A stretch of 64,000 nt of DNA, from positions 1 through 64,000 of the forward strand of contig CALXLT010000012.1 in assembly GCA_944389275.1 (NCBI GenBank), written 5' to 3'. This DNA is from an uncultured Spirochaetaceae bacterium (lineage in GTDB: Bacteria > Spirochaetota > Spirochaetia > Sphaerochaetales > Sphaerochaetaceae). The notes beneath the pieces were generated by a model. It saw only the letters and a list, made by a program, of their open reading frames with translations, ran no database searches and was not told the DNA's origin. This document shows positions 1 through 8,982 of the stretch, piece by piece (the first letter of the stretch is position 1; each line of letters begins with the position of its first letter). The position numbers were made by a program, and so were the translations under genes.

Positions 1-308
1 TGCTTTTTCTTTTTTTCCAGCAAGAAGTATATTTCGCGGACACCTGCTTGAGATGTCCTTTTTCCATGATGATAAGAGTGGGGAAATCCCTATGATAAAA
101 CTGTCCCTTTAAAGACTATTACAAACAGTAGCAGGCAATGCCAGAGATACTGCAACGGACTCATTTCAGCCGTTTGCCATAGTTACTGCACGACTCACAT
201 CCCTTGGTGATGCACTTACTTTGTCATTTGAATTTAATGCATAACTTCTGCCGGTATAGATACCAATACTGAGATTACTATGTTATTCTCATGTATTGAG
301 GTGGTGAC
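1..308. other. Gene-free left edge of the window
   Basis: No complete gene is visible. One plus-strand frame is open from the window edge to a stop at 110-112, and one minus-strand frame starts at an ATG at 67 and runs off the edge. Either could be the end of a neighbouring gene, but neither is recognisable. A 12-bp palindrome, GGTATAGATACC, lies at 253-264 upstream of the first glycosyltransferase gene. No clear terminator or strong promoter was found. Confidence 0.4.
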
Positions 309-1451
309 GTGAGAGGACTGTGCGTATATGTTGATGGTGGAAAGGGCCACTATGTTCCTGCAAAGGCCGTTCAGGAAGAGCTGCAGGCTATGGGCATCGA
401 TACAGTCCTCGAGGAGTTCTTCGATTATCTTGATATCCGCTGGATGGGAAGGATAAACAAGTCTTTCTGGCGGACGATGCTTCGTATGCCTGCATTAGAG
501 AGGCACATCTCTAAGTTCAATGATAGTGATTCCAATGGAATGGAGTGGGCTATAAGGTTCGCTGATAAGCATTGCACGCGGATGCTGCAGGCTAATCTGG
601 AGGAATTCCGTCCGGATTTCGTTTTCGCAACCCATCCTTATGCAAGCACTGTGCTTTCTGAGATGTTTGATTACCTTGGGATAGACATCCCTGTGTATTA
701 TTTCGCTACCGATGTGTTCTCTGCTCCTGTAGCGGCAGTCTGTGATAAGCTTCGCCGGTTCTATATCTCAACAGAGGAGGGTGTGGAGGTCGTCAGATCC
801 ATGGGGCAGGCGAGGAATACGATTGAGCTGGCGCCGTTTCCGCTGCAGCGCTCCGTCGCGGATGTCCGGAAGCTCGATAAGAAGGCGACAAGGAAAAAGC
901 TAGGGCTTGATGCGGATCTCTTCACGCTTCAGATAAATCTCGGAGGAGAAGGGCTTGGATCTTTGTATCTTCTTGAGTCGCTTATCAAGAAGAATATTCC
1001 GATGCAGATTGTGATACTTGGTGGCATGGACAAGAATATGTCCAAGAAGATCAATGGCATTATCGATAAGTCCAGGAATACCGATGTAAGGGTTTATTGC
1101 AAAGGCTTCGTCAATAACGTTGATGAGTATCTGGCTGCTTCGGATATCATAGCGGGAAGGGCTGGCATAAATACGATAGTCGAAGCGATGTATGCCCATC
1201 GCCCGTTCCTTATCACTGAGCTGGTATATACAGTGATTCCTTCGGCAGACTATGTGGAGAAATACAAAGTCGGCTGGAATTGCACCGGTAAGCGCAAGGA
1301 GAGCGTTGAGATAGTCCTTGATTATGCAGAGCATCTGGAAAAACTTGCTGAACTGGACGCTAATTTTAACGGTATTCCAATAGAATTCAGCGCAAGACAC
1401 TTGGCAGAAAAAGTAGCTTCTGATGCTATCTATAAACATTCGGAGAATTAA
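309..1451 (+). CDS. MurG/MGDG-synthase-like glycosyltransferase
   Basis: A 380-residue GT-B glycosyltransferase resembling the monogalactosyl/processive diacylglycerol glycosyltransferase group. The N-terminal half starts with a glycine-rich loop (VDGGKGHYVPA, about residues 8-18) that in this family contacts the lipid acceptor. The C-terminal half carries the MurG-like nucleotide-sugar site (QINLGGEGLGS near 210, then AGRAGINTIVEA near 285). It probably transfers a sugar from a UDP-sugar to a membrane lipid at the inner face of the membrane, giving a glycolipid or an anchor for the surface glycan of the following genes. The start is a GTG preceded by a GAGGTGGT Shine-Dalgarno-like stretch. 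The exact sugar and acceptor cannot be read from the sequence. Confidence 0.75.
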   Translation: MRGLCVYVDGGKGHYVPAKAVQEELQAMGIDTVLEEFFDYLDIRWMGRINKSFWRTMLRMPALERHISKFNDSDSNGMEWAIRFADKHCTRMLQANLEEFRPDFVFATHPYASTVLSEMFDYLGIDIPVYYFATDVFSAPVAAVCDKLRRFYISTEEGVEVVRSMGQARNTIELAPFPLQRSVADVRKLDKKATRKKLGLDADLFTLQINLGGEGLGSLYLLESLIKKNIPMQIVILGGMDKNMSKKINGIIDKSRNTDVRVYCKGFVNNVDEYLAASDIIAGRAGINTIVEAMYAHRPFLITELVYTVIPSADYVEKYKVGWNCTGKRKESVEIVLDYAEHLEKLAELDANFNGIPIEFSARHLAEKVASDAIYKHSEN

Positions 1452-1482
1452 ATCCATTCGTATGGATATATTAAAACATTTG

Positions 1483-1488
1483 TATAAT
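1483..1488 (+). promoter_or_regulatory. Candidate -10 element (TATAAT) upstream of the fusion gene
   Basis: A perfect TATAAT lies in the 85-bp gap between the first glycosyltransferase and the nucleotidyltransferase-aminotransferase gene. No convincing -35 is seen at 16-18 bp. An AAGGAG Shine-Dalgarno follows near 1518, rather far (about 13 nt) from the ATG at 1537. It would allow the two AT-rich downstream genes to be transcribed separately from the first gene. Confidence 0.4.
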
Positions 1489-1536
1489 GTATCATGATAA
1501 TTAGCTTATTAGCTTAATAAGGAGACCTGATTAGAT

Positions 1537-3351
1537 ATGCAGGCAATAATATTAGCTGCAGGTATGGGGCGAAGATTAGGAGAATTCACGCAGAATAATA
1601 CGAAATGTATGGTTTCAGTAAATGGAGAAACTTTGATTTCCAGATTATTGAAACAGTTGAGACAACATCCATGTATAGATAAAGTTGTTATAGTTGTTGG
1701 GTATAAAGGCGATATTCTCAAAAATTATATTGCTAATTTGCATATAGCCCTCCCTATTGAATATGTTGAAAATCCCGATTATGAAAAAACAAATAATATA
1801 TATTCCCTTTATTTAGCCAAAGAGTTTCTTTGTAAGGATGATACATTACTATTCGAATCAGATTTAATATTTGAAGATTCCGTATTGGATTTATTATTGA
1901 ATGACAATCGTGAAACTTTAGCTTTGGTTGATAAGTTTCAAAGTTGGATGGATGGTACTTGCGTAGAACTTTCGGAGAATTACAAGATCAAGCGGTTTGT
2001 TGCCAGAAGCAAGTTTGATTTTAAGCTAATTGACAGATATTACAAGACAGTAAATATATATAAATTTAGTAAGGACTTCTCCTACAGGTATTATGTTCCA
2101 TTCTTAGAGGCTTACTGCCAGGCTTTAGGTAAAAATGAGTATTATGAACAGGTGTTGCGTGTTATTGCCATGCTAGATAATCCTCCTATTACAGCATTGT
2201 GCTTATCTGGTCAGCATTGGTATGAAATTGATGATGTAAATGATCTTAATATTGCATCAACTATATTTGCGGATCCTGAAACAAAACTGAAGAGAATGGA
2301 AAGCAGTTATGGTGGATTCTGGCGCTATCCTGATGTTAAGGATTTCTGTTATCTAGTAAATCCTTATTATCCTACAAAAGAAATAATCGATGAGATAAAG
2401 TCATGTAGTGATATTCTAATTCGAACATATCCATCAGGACAGCAGCAGAATTCTTTGCTTGCTTCAAGGAATTTTGATGTTCATATCGATAATATTATTG
2501 TTGGAAATGGTGCTGCAGAGCTTATTAAATCCGTGATGAATTTTATTTACGGTAAGACAGGGGTAATCAGACCTACATTTGAAGAATATCCTTCGCGTAT
2601 TTGCGATAAGAGTGATGAAATTGTTTTCCAGCCCGTTGATTTTACTTATTCTTCAGATGATGTTATCCGATTCTTTGATGATAAGGAAATCTCAAATCTT
2701 ATCCTTATCAATCCTGATAACCCGTCTGGAAATTTCATCGAGAAGGAAGAAATGCTACATCTTTGTGATTGGGCAGTTAAAAAGCAAATTCATATCATTG
2801 TTGATGAATCGTTTATAGATTTTGCAGAAGGAACGATTGAATCCAATTCGATACTATCACAGCGTATTATTGATGCCTATGAGAATTTGATTGTTGTAAA
2901 GAGTATATCAAAATCATATGGTGTTCCCGGACTGAGATTGGGAATCCTAGCTTCCGGAGATAAAGATCTGATTGCAAGAATGAAAAAAGATGTGGCCATA
3001 TGGAACATAAACTCATTAGCGGAGTTTTATATGCAGATTTATCTTAAATATAAGAAATCATATGTTGAGTCATTATCTCAAATAAAAGAAGAACGGACTA
3101 GATTTGTACAAGAGCTATCTAAGATTAATGGGTTACATATTTATCCTTCAGCGGCGAATTATATTATGATAAAACTTCCAGAAGGAATAACTTCTCATGA
3201 CATTAGTTTACGGTTGCTTGCAGATCATTCTATATTAATCAAGGATCTTTCATCTAAGATTAAGAATGGTCAATTCATACGTGTTGCTGTAAAAAATAAA
3301 GAAGAAGATGATTTGTTTTTAAGTGCATTTAATGAATGTATTTGTTTTTGA
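1537..3351 (+). CDS. Fused LicC-like nucleotidyltransferase and PLP aminotransferase
   Basis: A 604-residue two-domain protein. Residues 1 to about 235 are a sugar/choline-phosphate nucleotidyltransferase: LAAGMGRRLGEFTQNNTKCM holds the nucleotide-binding loop and the basic residue, and FESDLIFED fits a metal site. Residues from about 250 to the end are a fold-type I aminotransferase of the HisC/CobD group: NPDNPSG, the PLP-pairing Asp423 in VDES, and the Schiff-base Lys459 in SISKSYGVPGLRLG. One polypeptide would therefore make an amino-phosphate (or decarboxylate an amino-acid phosphate, as CobD does) and activate it with CTP. The layout recalls the PntC-AEPT fusion of Treponema denticola, but the aminotransferase here is class I/II and no phosphonate genes are nearby, so that pathway is not supported. 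The gene is AT-richer than the main chromosome, suggesting transfer. Confidence 0.8.
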   Translation: MQAIILAAGMGRRLGEFTQNNTKCMVSVNGETLISRLLKQLRQHPCIDKVVIVVGYKGDILKNYIANLHIALPIEYVENPDYEKTNNIYSLYLAKEFLCKDDTLLFESDLIFEDSVLDLLLNDNRETLALVDKFQSWMDGTCVELSENYKIKRFVARSKFDFKLIDRYYKTVNIYKFSKDFSYRYYVPFLEAYCQALGKNEYYEQVLRVIAMLDNPPITALCLSGQHWYEIDDVNDLNIASTIFADPETKLKRMESSYGGFWRYPDVKDFCYLVNPYYPTKEIIDEIKSCSDILIRTYPSGQQQNSLLASRNFDVHIDNIIVGNGAAELIKSVMNFIYGKTGVIRPTFEEYPSRICDKSDEIVFQPVDFTYSSDDVIRFFDDKEISNLILINPDNPSGNFIEKEEMLHLCDWAVKKQIHIIVDESFIDFAEGTIESNSILSQRIIDAYENLIVVKSISKSYGVPGLRLGILASGDKDLIARMKKDVAIWNINSLAEFYMQIYLKYKKSYVESLSQIKEERTRFVQELSKINGLHIYPSAANYIMIKLPEGITSHDISLRLLADHSILIKDLSSKIKNGQFIRVAVKNKEEDDLFLSAFNECICF

Positions 3352-3360
3352 GGAAGTGAT

Positions 3361-4452
3361 ATGAATATAACAATAGTTGGAGCTGGTAATATAGGCACGC
3401 AAATTGCTGTTCATGCAGCAGCAAAGGGGCATAGCGTTACTATTTTTACTAAGAATTTTGTAAAGTTTGCCAAAAGATTAATTATAGTAAATGAATGCAA
3501 TAAAGTAATGCTTGAAGGTGATATAAAAGATGTTACAGATGATCCTGATCAAGCTTTTAGCTGTGCTGATGTAATAATCATTACCTTACCATCATTTTGT
3601 CAAAATGATTTTGCAAATAAATATGAAAGATATGCGAGGAATAAACTTTATGTTGGTTTTTTCCCTGGTACTGGTGGTAGTGAATGTATTTTTGATAAAT
3701 GGTTATTTAAAGGGGTAACTCTTTTTGGATTGCAGAGAGTTCCCTCTGTTGCTCGGCTTATTGAGTATGGCTCTAAGGTCAGAGCTACTGGTTATCGTGA
3801 TAATTTATTTTTAGGGGCGCTACCCAATGATGACACAGAGTTATGCTGTCATTTTATTTCTAGCTTGTTTGATATCCAGTGTTTTCCTCTTCCAAATTAT
3901 CTTAATGTTACTCTCACTCCTTCTAATTCAATCTTACATACATCAAGGATGTATTGTCTTTTTAAGGAATACAGTAAGAGTGTTCCTTTCTATGATTCTA
4001 TCCCTTTATTCTATGAGGACTGGGATATTGAATCTGCAGAGTTGTTGTTGAACTGTGACGCTGAAGTACAGGCGATACGATTGATTTTAGAAGCATATGG
4101 TTTTGATTTGAGTTACGTTAAATCATTACGAGATCATTATGAGAGTTATACTCCATCTGAAATGGTCCAAAAACTAACATCTATTAAAGGATTTAAAGGG
4201 TTAGAAACGCCTCACATTAAACTAGAAAATGGGAAATATATTCCTGATTTGAATTCTAGGTATTTTAAAGCAGATTTTCCTTATGGTTTGCATATCCTTC
4301 AGCAAATTGGAGATATTGTTAATGTGGATACTCCTTTTATCGATCGAATATGGCGGTGGTATGAAGGAGTTCGTTTAACAAGTGATTCTTTTAGCTTTGC
4401 TGATTATGGTATTAATACCGTAAATGATTTTCTTTCATTTTATAGTCCGTAA
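3361..4452 (+). CDS. Opine/octopine-dehydrogenase family oxidoreductase
   Basis: A 363-residue NAD(P)-dependent enzyme. The N-terminus is a Rossmann fold starting with VGAGNIGTQIAVHAA, and the C-terminal half matches the helical domain of octopine/nopaline dehydrogenases, with the conserved histidine region SNSILHTSR near residue 195. Members join an amino acid or amine to a 2-oxo acid by reductive condensation. It starts 9 bp after the nucleotidyltransferase-aminotransferase gene, behind a GAGGAAGTGAT Shine-Dalgarno-like stretch, and shares its AT-rich composition. The two are therefore probably one transcription unit and one pathway: N-carboxyalkylation of an amino group destined for a surface polymer is the natural guess, since N-(1-carboxyethyl) amino acids occur in some O-antigens. 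The substrate is unknown. Confidence 0.75.
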   Translation: MNITIVGAGNIGTQIAVHAAAKGHSVTIFTKNFVKFAKRLIIVNECNKVMLEGDIKDVTDDPDQAFSCADVIIITLPSFCQNDFANKYERYARNKLYVGFFPGTGGSECIFDKWLFKGVTLFGLQRVPSVARLIEYGSKVRATGYRDNLFLGALPNDDTELCCHFISSLFDIQCFPLPNYLNVTLTPSNSILHTSRMYCLFKEYSKSVPFYDSIPLFYEDWDIESAELLLNCDAEVQAIRLILEAYGFDLSYVKSLRDHYESYTPSEMVQKLTSIKGFKGLETPHIKLENGKYIPDLNSRYFKADFPYGLHILQQIGDIVNVDTPFIDRIWRWYEGVRLTSDSFSFADYGINTVNDFLSFYSP

Positions 4453-4506
4453 GTAAGTACTTTCTAGTCTCTTGATAATATTAGGAAGATGAAGTATCAA
4501 ATCATC

Positions 4507-6084
4507 TTATTTATTGGTTTCCATCATCTTTCGTTGCTTTCGTTTGTCCATGAACGCAATCTTGACGGTCCTTACTATCGTGATGGCCTCAGGATTCTTC
4601 CTGTAGACGATGAGGAAAACAGCGCAGATAATAGCTATGGTTACCGCAGCCTTGATTACTATTCCCAGGATCCCGCTAAATGGTATGAATGAATTCACGT
4701 AGTATGCTATTGCGGCAATAGCGGCAGAGAGGACGAATCTTCCTATAGCTGTAACATAGTACCAGAAAGCTGAGCTGCTCAGTCCGCTATGGAATATGAC
4801 CCTCGGTTCAATCATGAGATTGATGAATACCTGCGTGAATATGGTCCCTATGATGATTCCATTGAATCCCCACCAATAGCCTAGGATTATTGACACGATA
4901 AGATTTGTCAGTCCTTCTGCAAGTGGACGTTTCCTATCTTCCCAATAAAGCCCCAATGATGATTTGAATGTGAGGAGGATTTCTCTTTGGTTGCTTAGAT
5001 AGAAGCTTATGAAGATAAGGATCACCTGATCCATACCTAAAGCTCTGTCTTTTCCGAAGAATGTGCTTATTATCGGATTTGATATATTTATCAGCAGGAT
5101 TGTCAGAGTGCTGTAAATGAAGAATGATGCGAGGTTGAGTGCATCGAAGCTTCTGGCTATGGTTCGCTTTGATTCTGTGACTCCCGCATTCCCGACTCCC
5201 GCCGTGATTGATTTCGGGAGCAGCGTAGAGAGCGTCATGAGCCCTGCTGTTATCATCTGGTAGTTTGAGTATTTGCCCAGAAAGGCTGTTCCAACCATTG
5301 CGCTTATGAGTATTGAATCCGTAGTGCTCACAAGTATCGTGGAGAGTTTTGTTATTATCAGGCCCTTTGTATTCCTGATCAGGTGCCTGATATTCTCTGG
5401 ATCGATCCTTGCCTCTTTATACTTCCTCATCTCCGGGAATTGCCTCGAAGTCATTATGTTGAGGATGATTGCCCTGATAAGGTTTATGGCAAAGATACTT
5501 ATCGAATAAAGAAGGAAGTTCTGTGTGAATATAGCAATCAGGATATCTACGATATATAGGATCGTCCAGGCTATATTGTTCACAAGGTTGATCTTGTACT
5601 GTTCTTGGTTTGCGGCAAGAAGCGTTTCCTTGTATCCGAAATAATAGTTTGATACCGTCTTGAACAGGAAGAACAGGAAATACAGCCTGACATTCGCCAT
5701 CGGTATATCTGTATTCAGCAGGAATCGCATGAATGGCATGAATGCAACGCCACCAATCAGGATTATCGAGCCGACAATCCTATAAGCCTTGCGGTAGAAA
5801 CGCATTATGGCAGCAATCTGGTCTTCCTGCCTAAGCTCAAGCGGAGCATAGAGAGCAAATGCGATGGATGTGCTTATTCCAAGCTCTGCAGCGCTTAGTA
5901 CTCCGATGACATTGTTGAAGAAGCTGTAGAGGCCTAGATAATCAGCTATGAAGAATCTATTGAAGATGGTTCTTTCAACAAAGCTGAATACCCCCATAAC
6001 GATAGCTGTTACCAGCGTTATAGTCGTATTGAGCTTTGCTTTCTCGATTCTGTTGAGCCGACGCTCTACGGTCCTGCTATCCAT
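4507..6084 (-). CDS. Polysaccharide flippase (Wzx/MOP superfamily)
   Basis: A 525-residue integral membrane protein with about 12-14 hydrophobic segments and the start typical of oligosaccharide flippases: a short basic N-terminus, then a first segment with FSFVERTIFNRFF and YLGLYSFFNNVIGVLSAAELG. It would flip a lipid-linked oligosaccharide across the cytoplasmic membrane. I prefer the ATG at 6084 to a TTG two codons upstream (6090), because a TATATC hexamer ends 7 nt before 6084 and no Shine-Dalgarno is present. It converges with the opine dehydrogenase gene, 54 bp apart. No Wzy polymerase is visible in the window, so the glycan may be a short oligosaccharide or the polymerase lies outside. 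Confidence 0.8.
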   Translation of the reverse strand: MDSRTVERRLNRIEKAKLNTTITLVTAIVMGVFSFVERTIFNRFFIADYLGLYSFFNNVIGVLSAAELGISTSIAFALYAPLELRQEDQIAAIMRFYRKAYRIVGSIILIGGVAFMPFMRFLLNTDIPMANVRLYFLFFLFKTVSNYYFGYKETLLAANQEQYKINLVNNIAWTILYIVDILIAIFTQNFLLYSISIFAINLIRAIILNIMTSRQFPEMRKYKEARIDPENIRHLIRNTKGLIITKLSTILVSTTDSILISAMVGTAFLGKYSNYQMITAGLMTLSTLLPKSITAGVGNAGVTESKRTIARSFDALNLASFFIYSTLTILLINISNPIISTFFGKDRALGMDQVILIFISFYLSNQREILLTFKSSLGLYWEDRKRPLAEGLTNLIVSIILGYWWGFNGIIIGTIFTQVFINLMIEPRVIFHSGLSSSAFWYYVTAIGRFVLSAAIAAIAYYVNSFIPFSGILGIVIKAAVTIAIICAVFLIVYRKNPEAITIVRTVKIAFMDKRKQRKMMETNK

Positions 6085-6091
6085 AAGCAAA

Positions 6092-6097
6092 GATATA
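6092..6097 (-). promoter_or_regulatory. Candidate -10 element of the flippase gene (leaderless type)
   Basis: On the minus strand TATATC occupies 6097-6092 and is followed by 7 nt and the ATG at 6084. No Shine-Dalgarno lies between them and no good -35 is seen at 16-18 bp, so this rests on the -10 spacing alone. Confidence 0.35.
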
Positions 6098-6230
6098 ACA
6101 TACTAAAAGGGCAAAAGTTTCAATATTAAGTTAAGATCCCTGAAAACACAGCAGTTTGAGTTTTTTGTCATATTCGCCTATATTCTGAGAACATATAAGC
6201 AGACTGTGCAGTATACTGTGGATTAGGATT

Positions 6231-7172
6231 ATGAATACGAAATGGCTCATCAAGAATTGGTTTAGGGTAGGGCGGAAGATATCCTGGAAACTCAGCTTCG
6301 AGACGCTGGCATCTCTCTTATATTTCATTCCTGCATTCAAGAAAGATTCAATATACAGGATAGTCCAGAAGAAACATGAGTTTGTCCTTTCATATTTAAG
6401 AGAAGCCTATTCGTATCGCATAGAGCAATATAAAAATATAAAGGCTGTTACCAATATTCCTGAACATCATTACATCTGGGTCATGTGGTGGCAAGGGGAG
6501 GACAATGCTCCTGATCTGGTGAAGATGTGCATAAATAGCATCCGCAAGAATGCCAATGGCGCAGAGGTCGTTGTCATAAGCGAGAGCAATTTCCGTGATT
6601 ATGCGGATATCCCAGAATATATAATCGAGAAGCATAGGCGAGGGATAGTCTCATTTGCGCAGCTATCAGACATAATGCGTATATTCCTTATTTCAGAGCA
6701 TGGTGGATTGTGGCTTGATTCTACTATTTACGTTTCACAGCCGATACCTCAGGCTATATTCACGAAACCATTGTATTCTCTTCATACATCATTGAAGAAG
6801 ACTCCTTTTATCCAGAATGATCGTATCCATTGCTTTGTCCTTGGTGGTACTCCTGGATCAAAGCCGATTATGTTTGAGCGTGATTTCCTATCAGACTACT
6901 GGAAGGATCATGAAGTCATAATTGATTACTATCTTCTAGATTATTCAATCATGCTCCAGTATTTTGAGTTGCCTGATGTCAAGGCAATGATAGATGGCTT
7001 GGAATATACAAGCGAAGGTCTTTATGATCTAGTCTCGATCCTCGATAAACCGTATGACAAGGAAAAGCTAGAGAAGATATTGGCAGACAACATCTTCTCT
7101 AAGCTTGTCTGGAATCAGAAGCATAAGGCAGATGGTGCGAATACTAATTATCAGTATCTGCTGAATTATTGA
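6231..7172 (+). CDS. Capsular polysaccharide synthesis glycosyltransferase (GT32-like)
   Basis: A 313-residue protein of the Caps_synth/GT32-like group. Supporting motifs are HYIWVMWWQGEDNAPDLV near residue 80, and SDIMRIFLISEHGGLWLDST near 140, which contains the DXD-like nucleotide-sugar and metal-binding region of family 32 enzymes. It has no signal peptide and should act on the cytoplasmic side, adding a sugar to the lipid-linked glycan. A TATACT hexamer (6212-6217) and a weak TAGGATT ribosome site precede the ATG. The 3' end overlaps the convergent GT14-like gene by 7 bp. Donor and acceptor are unknown. Confidence 0.8.
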   Translation: MNTKWLIKNWFRVGRKISWKLSFETLASLLYFIPAFKKDSIYRIVQKKHEFVLSYLREAYSYRIEQYKNIKAVTNIPEHHYIWVMWWQGEDNAPDLVKMCINSIRKNANGAEVVVISESNFRDYADIPEYIIEKHRRGIVSFAQLSDIMRIFLISEHGGLWLDSTIYVSQPIPQAIFTKPLYSLHTSLKKTPFIQNDRIHCFVLGGTPGSKPIMFERDFLSDYWKDHEVIIDYYLLDYSIMLQYFELPDVKAMIDGLEYTSEGLYDLVSILDKPYDKEKLEKILADNIFSKLVWNQKHKADGANTNYQYLLNY

Positions 7173-8080
7173 TTCTGTAAGCTGAGTACGTATTCTTCTA
7201 TTCGTTCAATGATCTCACGATCCGTATCTTCGTTGAATTTCCTGGCAAACAGCAAGTCCGATGAAATGAGTTCATTGTAGTCCAAATTTCTGAATGTATA
7301 TGGTTCTCCCCTTGTCCAATCTATGAAACGCATATTGGCATGCATATCACCTTCAAAGGTCTTTATATATAGCCTGTCACGGAATTTCGAGTTATGGACA
7401 AGTAACGGCAGGAACGATTCATCGCTTGCTCTTGTCATCCTGAATTGCTTGATTATCCAGTTGGATTTTGACAGTACATATTCAGCAAGCTCGTCTGTAA
7501 TATCAAACCATTGGGATCCTCTGGCGAATTCCAGTCCTTTTATCCTATTGATCCCAATTAGCATCTGGAAGAACATAGCCGTATACTCAATTCCTACGAA
7601 AAAGTAATCTCGCATCAGCTTGAATCGTCCAGAATGCCGATAATGCCTGCTAAATAGATGGTAGTATTTTACTCTGCTGTAGTAAGGCTTTGAAAGGAAT
7701 TTACCTGGAATCTGGTATTCCACGAATTCCTTTCCCTGATTTCTCTCGAAGAAATCAAGTATTTCTTTCTGTGGTTTCAGCGGCAAATCAGAGCCTGAAA
7801 GCAAGTGATAATAGCAATAGGTACCAGTTTCCTTTGCTTTTCTTAAAAGGAAAAGCTCTACCTCTGTTAAGGAGATGTCTGACCAATATACCTTGATCTC
7901 TTTGAAAATGTATACGTTGGAAACCAAGCTTTCAGTATCTATATCAGCAGCAGTCATTTTCGACTTAGCGTCTATATGGATGAAAATATCATTGCGCTCG
8001 TTGTCTAAGAGTTTCAACAGAGTATGCAATTGGGCTGGATGCTTATCAATAATAAGCAAATATGCATGTTTATGATTCAT
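7166..8080 (-). CDS. Core-2/I-branching-type glycosyltransferase (GT14-like)
   Basis: A 304-residue protein matching the Core-2/I-Branching enzyme family: AYLLIIDKHPAQLHTLLKLLD at the start, DIFIHIDAKS near residue 35, and HLLSGSDLPLKPQ near 95, the most diagnostic motif. Bacterial members are glycosyltransferases of capsule or exopolysaccharide loci. The gene starts inside the last codons of the LicD gene (11-bp overlap), so the two are probably translationally coupled and cotranscribed with the GT-D gene upstream. The 3' end overlaps the opposing Caps_synth gene by 7 bp. Confidence 0.8.
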   Translation of the reverse strand: MNHKHAYLLIIDKHPAQLHTLLKLLDNERNDIFIHIDAKSKMTAADIDTESLVSNVYIFKEIKVYWSDISLTEVELFLLRKAKETGTYCYYHLLSGSDLPLKPQKEILDFFERNQGKEFVEYQIPGKFLSKPYYSRVKYYHLFSRHYRHSGRFKLMRDYFFVGIEYTAMFFQMLIGINRIKGLEFARGSQWFDITDELAEYVLSKSNWIIKQFRMTRASDESFLPLLVHNSKFRDRLYIKTFEGDMHANMRFIDWTRGEPYTFRNLDYNELISSDLLFARKFNEDTDREIIERIEEYVLSLQNQ

Positions 8081-8936
8081 TTGTTAGTTTCCATGTTACT
8101 TTTGGATAATGTTCTCCATGTCTTTTGTTTTCAGGAGGTAATTGCATGTAATCACCATAAGCTGTAGTCAATATCTCATCATAACCAATAGGTGCCATCA
8201 ATTTATGTCCCTCAAAATCTAATTCAATTGCTTCCTCATACCATTTTGCATTGAATAAAAGCCTATCAATTTGTGGCTCTAGCCCAAATGCTACTAAGAT
8301 AGAATCTGCATTCTTCTCTTTTGGTGAAAGTGATTTTTGATACTCATTGAATTTAATATTATTTTCTGCGGCATCCTTAAATAAATAAGAAAACCTGTTC
8401 TTTCCTTTGTAGATAACAAGATTCCAAAAATTACATATTTTCCATTGCAGCGGGGCATAGCGAAAATCTGTTATCATTTGTCTTCTATTGAAAAGTAATA
8501 AATTATCCTGAATAGCTAATTTTTCTTTTTCAGAACTGATTTGTACGTAATCAAATGGAAAAATATCGACAAATAACCCGTACTCAAAAGGAGGTTTCAA
8601 CCTATTTTCGATTAATGTTGTCTCAGTATTTATTACTTTTGCATATCCCCATAAGTAATTGCGTTCAGTATAGGGGGATATAAGCTTGAATTTGGGGTTC
8701 GCTAAATTATTGAATTCCGAAAGCAGTTTTTCATATTCACTGCGTTCTATGCATATATCTACATCATCATCCCAAGGAATAAAACCTTTGTGCCTAACGG
8801 CCCCCAACAATGTTCCTGCATATAAAAAGTATTTAATTCCAATGATCTTTGCGACCCGGTCAATTTCTAGGAGAATTGCCGTTAATTCATTTCTTATATC
8901 AGCTTTAGTTAACTCAATTTCATGTTTTTTTTTCAT
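8070..8936 (-). CDS. LicD family phosphotransferase
   Basis: A 288-residue LicD-type enzyme with the hallmark YAGTLLGAVRHKGFIPWDDD (about residues 41-60), a nucleotidyltransferase-fold site that binds metal through the acidic DDDVDI stretch. LicD proteins transfer phosphocholine, or related phospho-groups, from a CDP-activated donor onto a surface glycan or teichoic acid. Within this locus it is the obvious partner for the CDP-type activation predicted for the fused gene at 1537-3351. A GAGGT Shine-Dalgarno lies about 12 nt before the ATG. The gene is AT-rich like the fusion gene and unlike the housekeeping block. Confidence 0.85.
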   Translation of the reverse strand: MKKKHEIELTKADIRNELTAILLEIDRVAKIIGIKYFLYAGTLLGAVRHKGFIPWDDDVDICIERSEYEKLLSEFNNLANPKFKLISPYTERNYLWGYAKVINTETTLIENRLKPPFEYGLFVDIFPFDYVQISSEKEKLAIQDNLLLFNRRQMITDFRYAPLQWKICNFWNLVIYKGKNRFSYLFKDAAENNIKFNEYQKSLSPKEKNADSILVAFGLEPQIDRLLFNAKWYEEAIELDFEGHKLMAPIGYDEILTTAYGDYMQLPPENKRHGEHYPKVTWKLTNES

Positions 8937-8982
8937 ATATTTTATTTACCTCGTTTTGATGTTTACCTAAAAATGGGGAAAT

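Noticed and set aside
1-67. Minus-strand frame starting at an ATG and leaving the window at the left
   Set aside because: Only 22 codons and no clear ribosome site; a transposase-like impression could not be supported.
1-112. Open frame running in from the left edge
   Set aside because: About 36 codons without recognisable motif; cannot be separated from chance.
1537-3351. Identity of the fusion as the phosphonate enzyme PntC-AEPT
   Set aside because: The domain order is similar, but the lysine region SISKSYG and NPDNPSG belong to class I/II (HisC/CobD) aminotransferases and no phosphonate biosynthesis genes are in the window.
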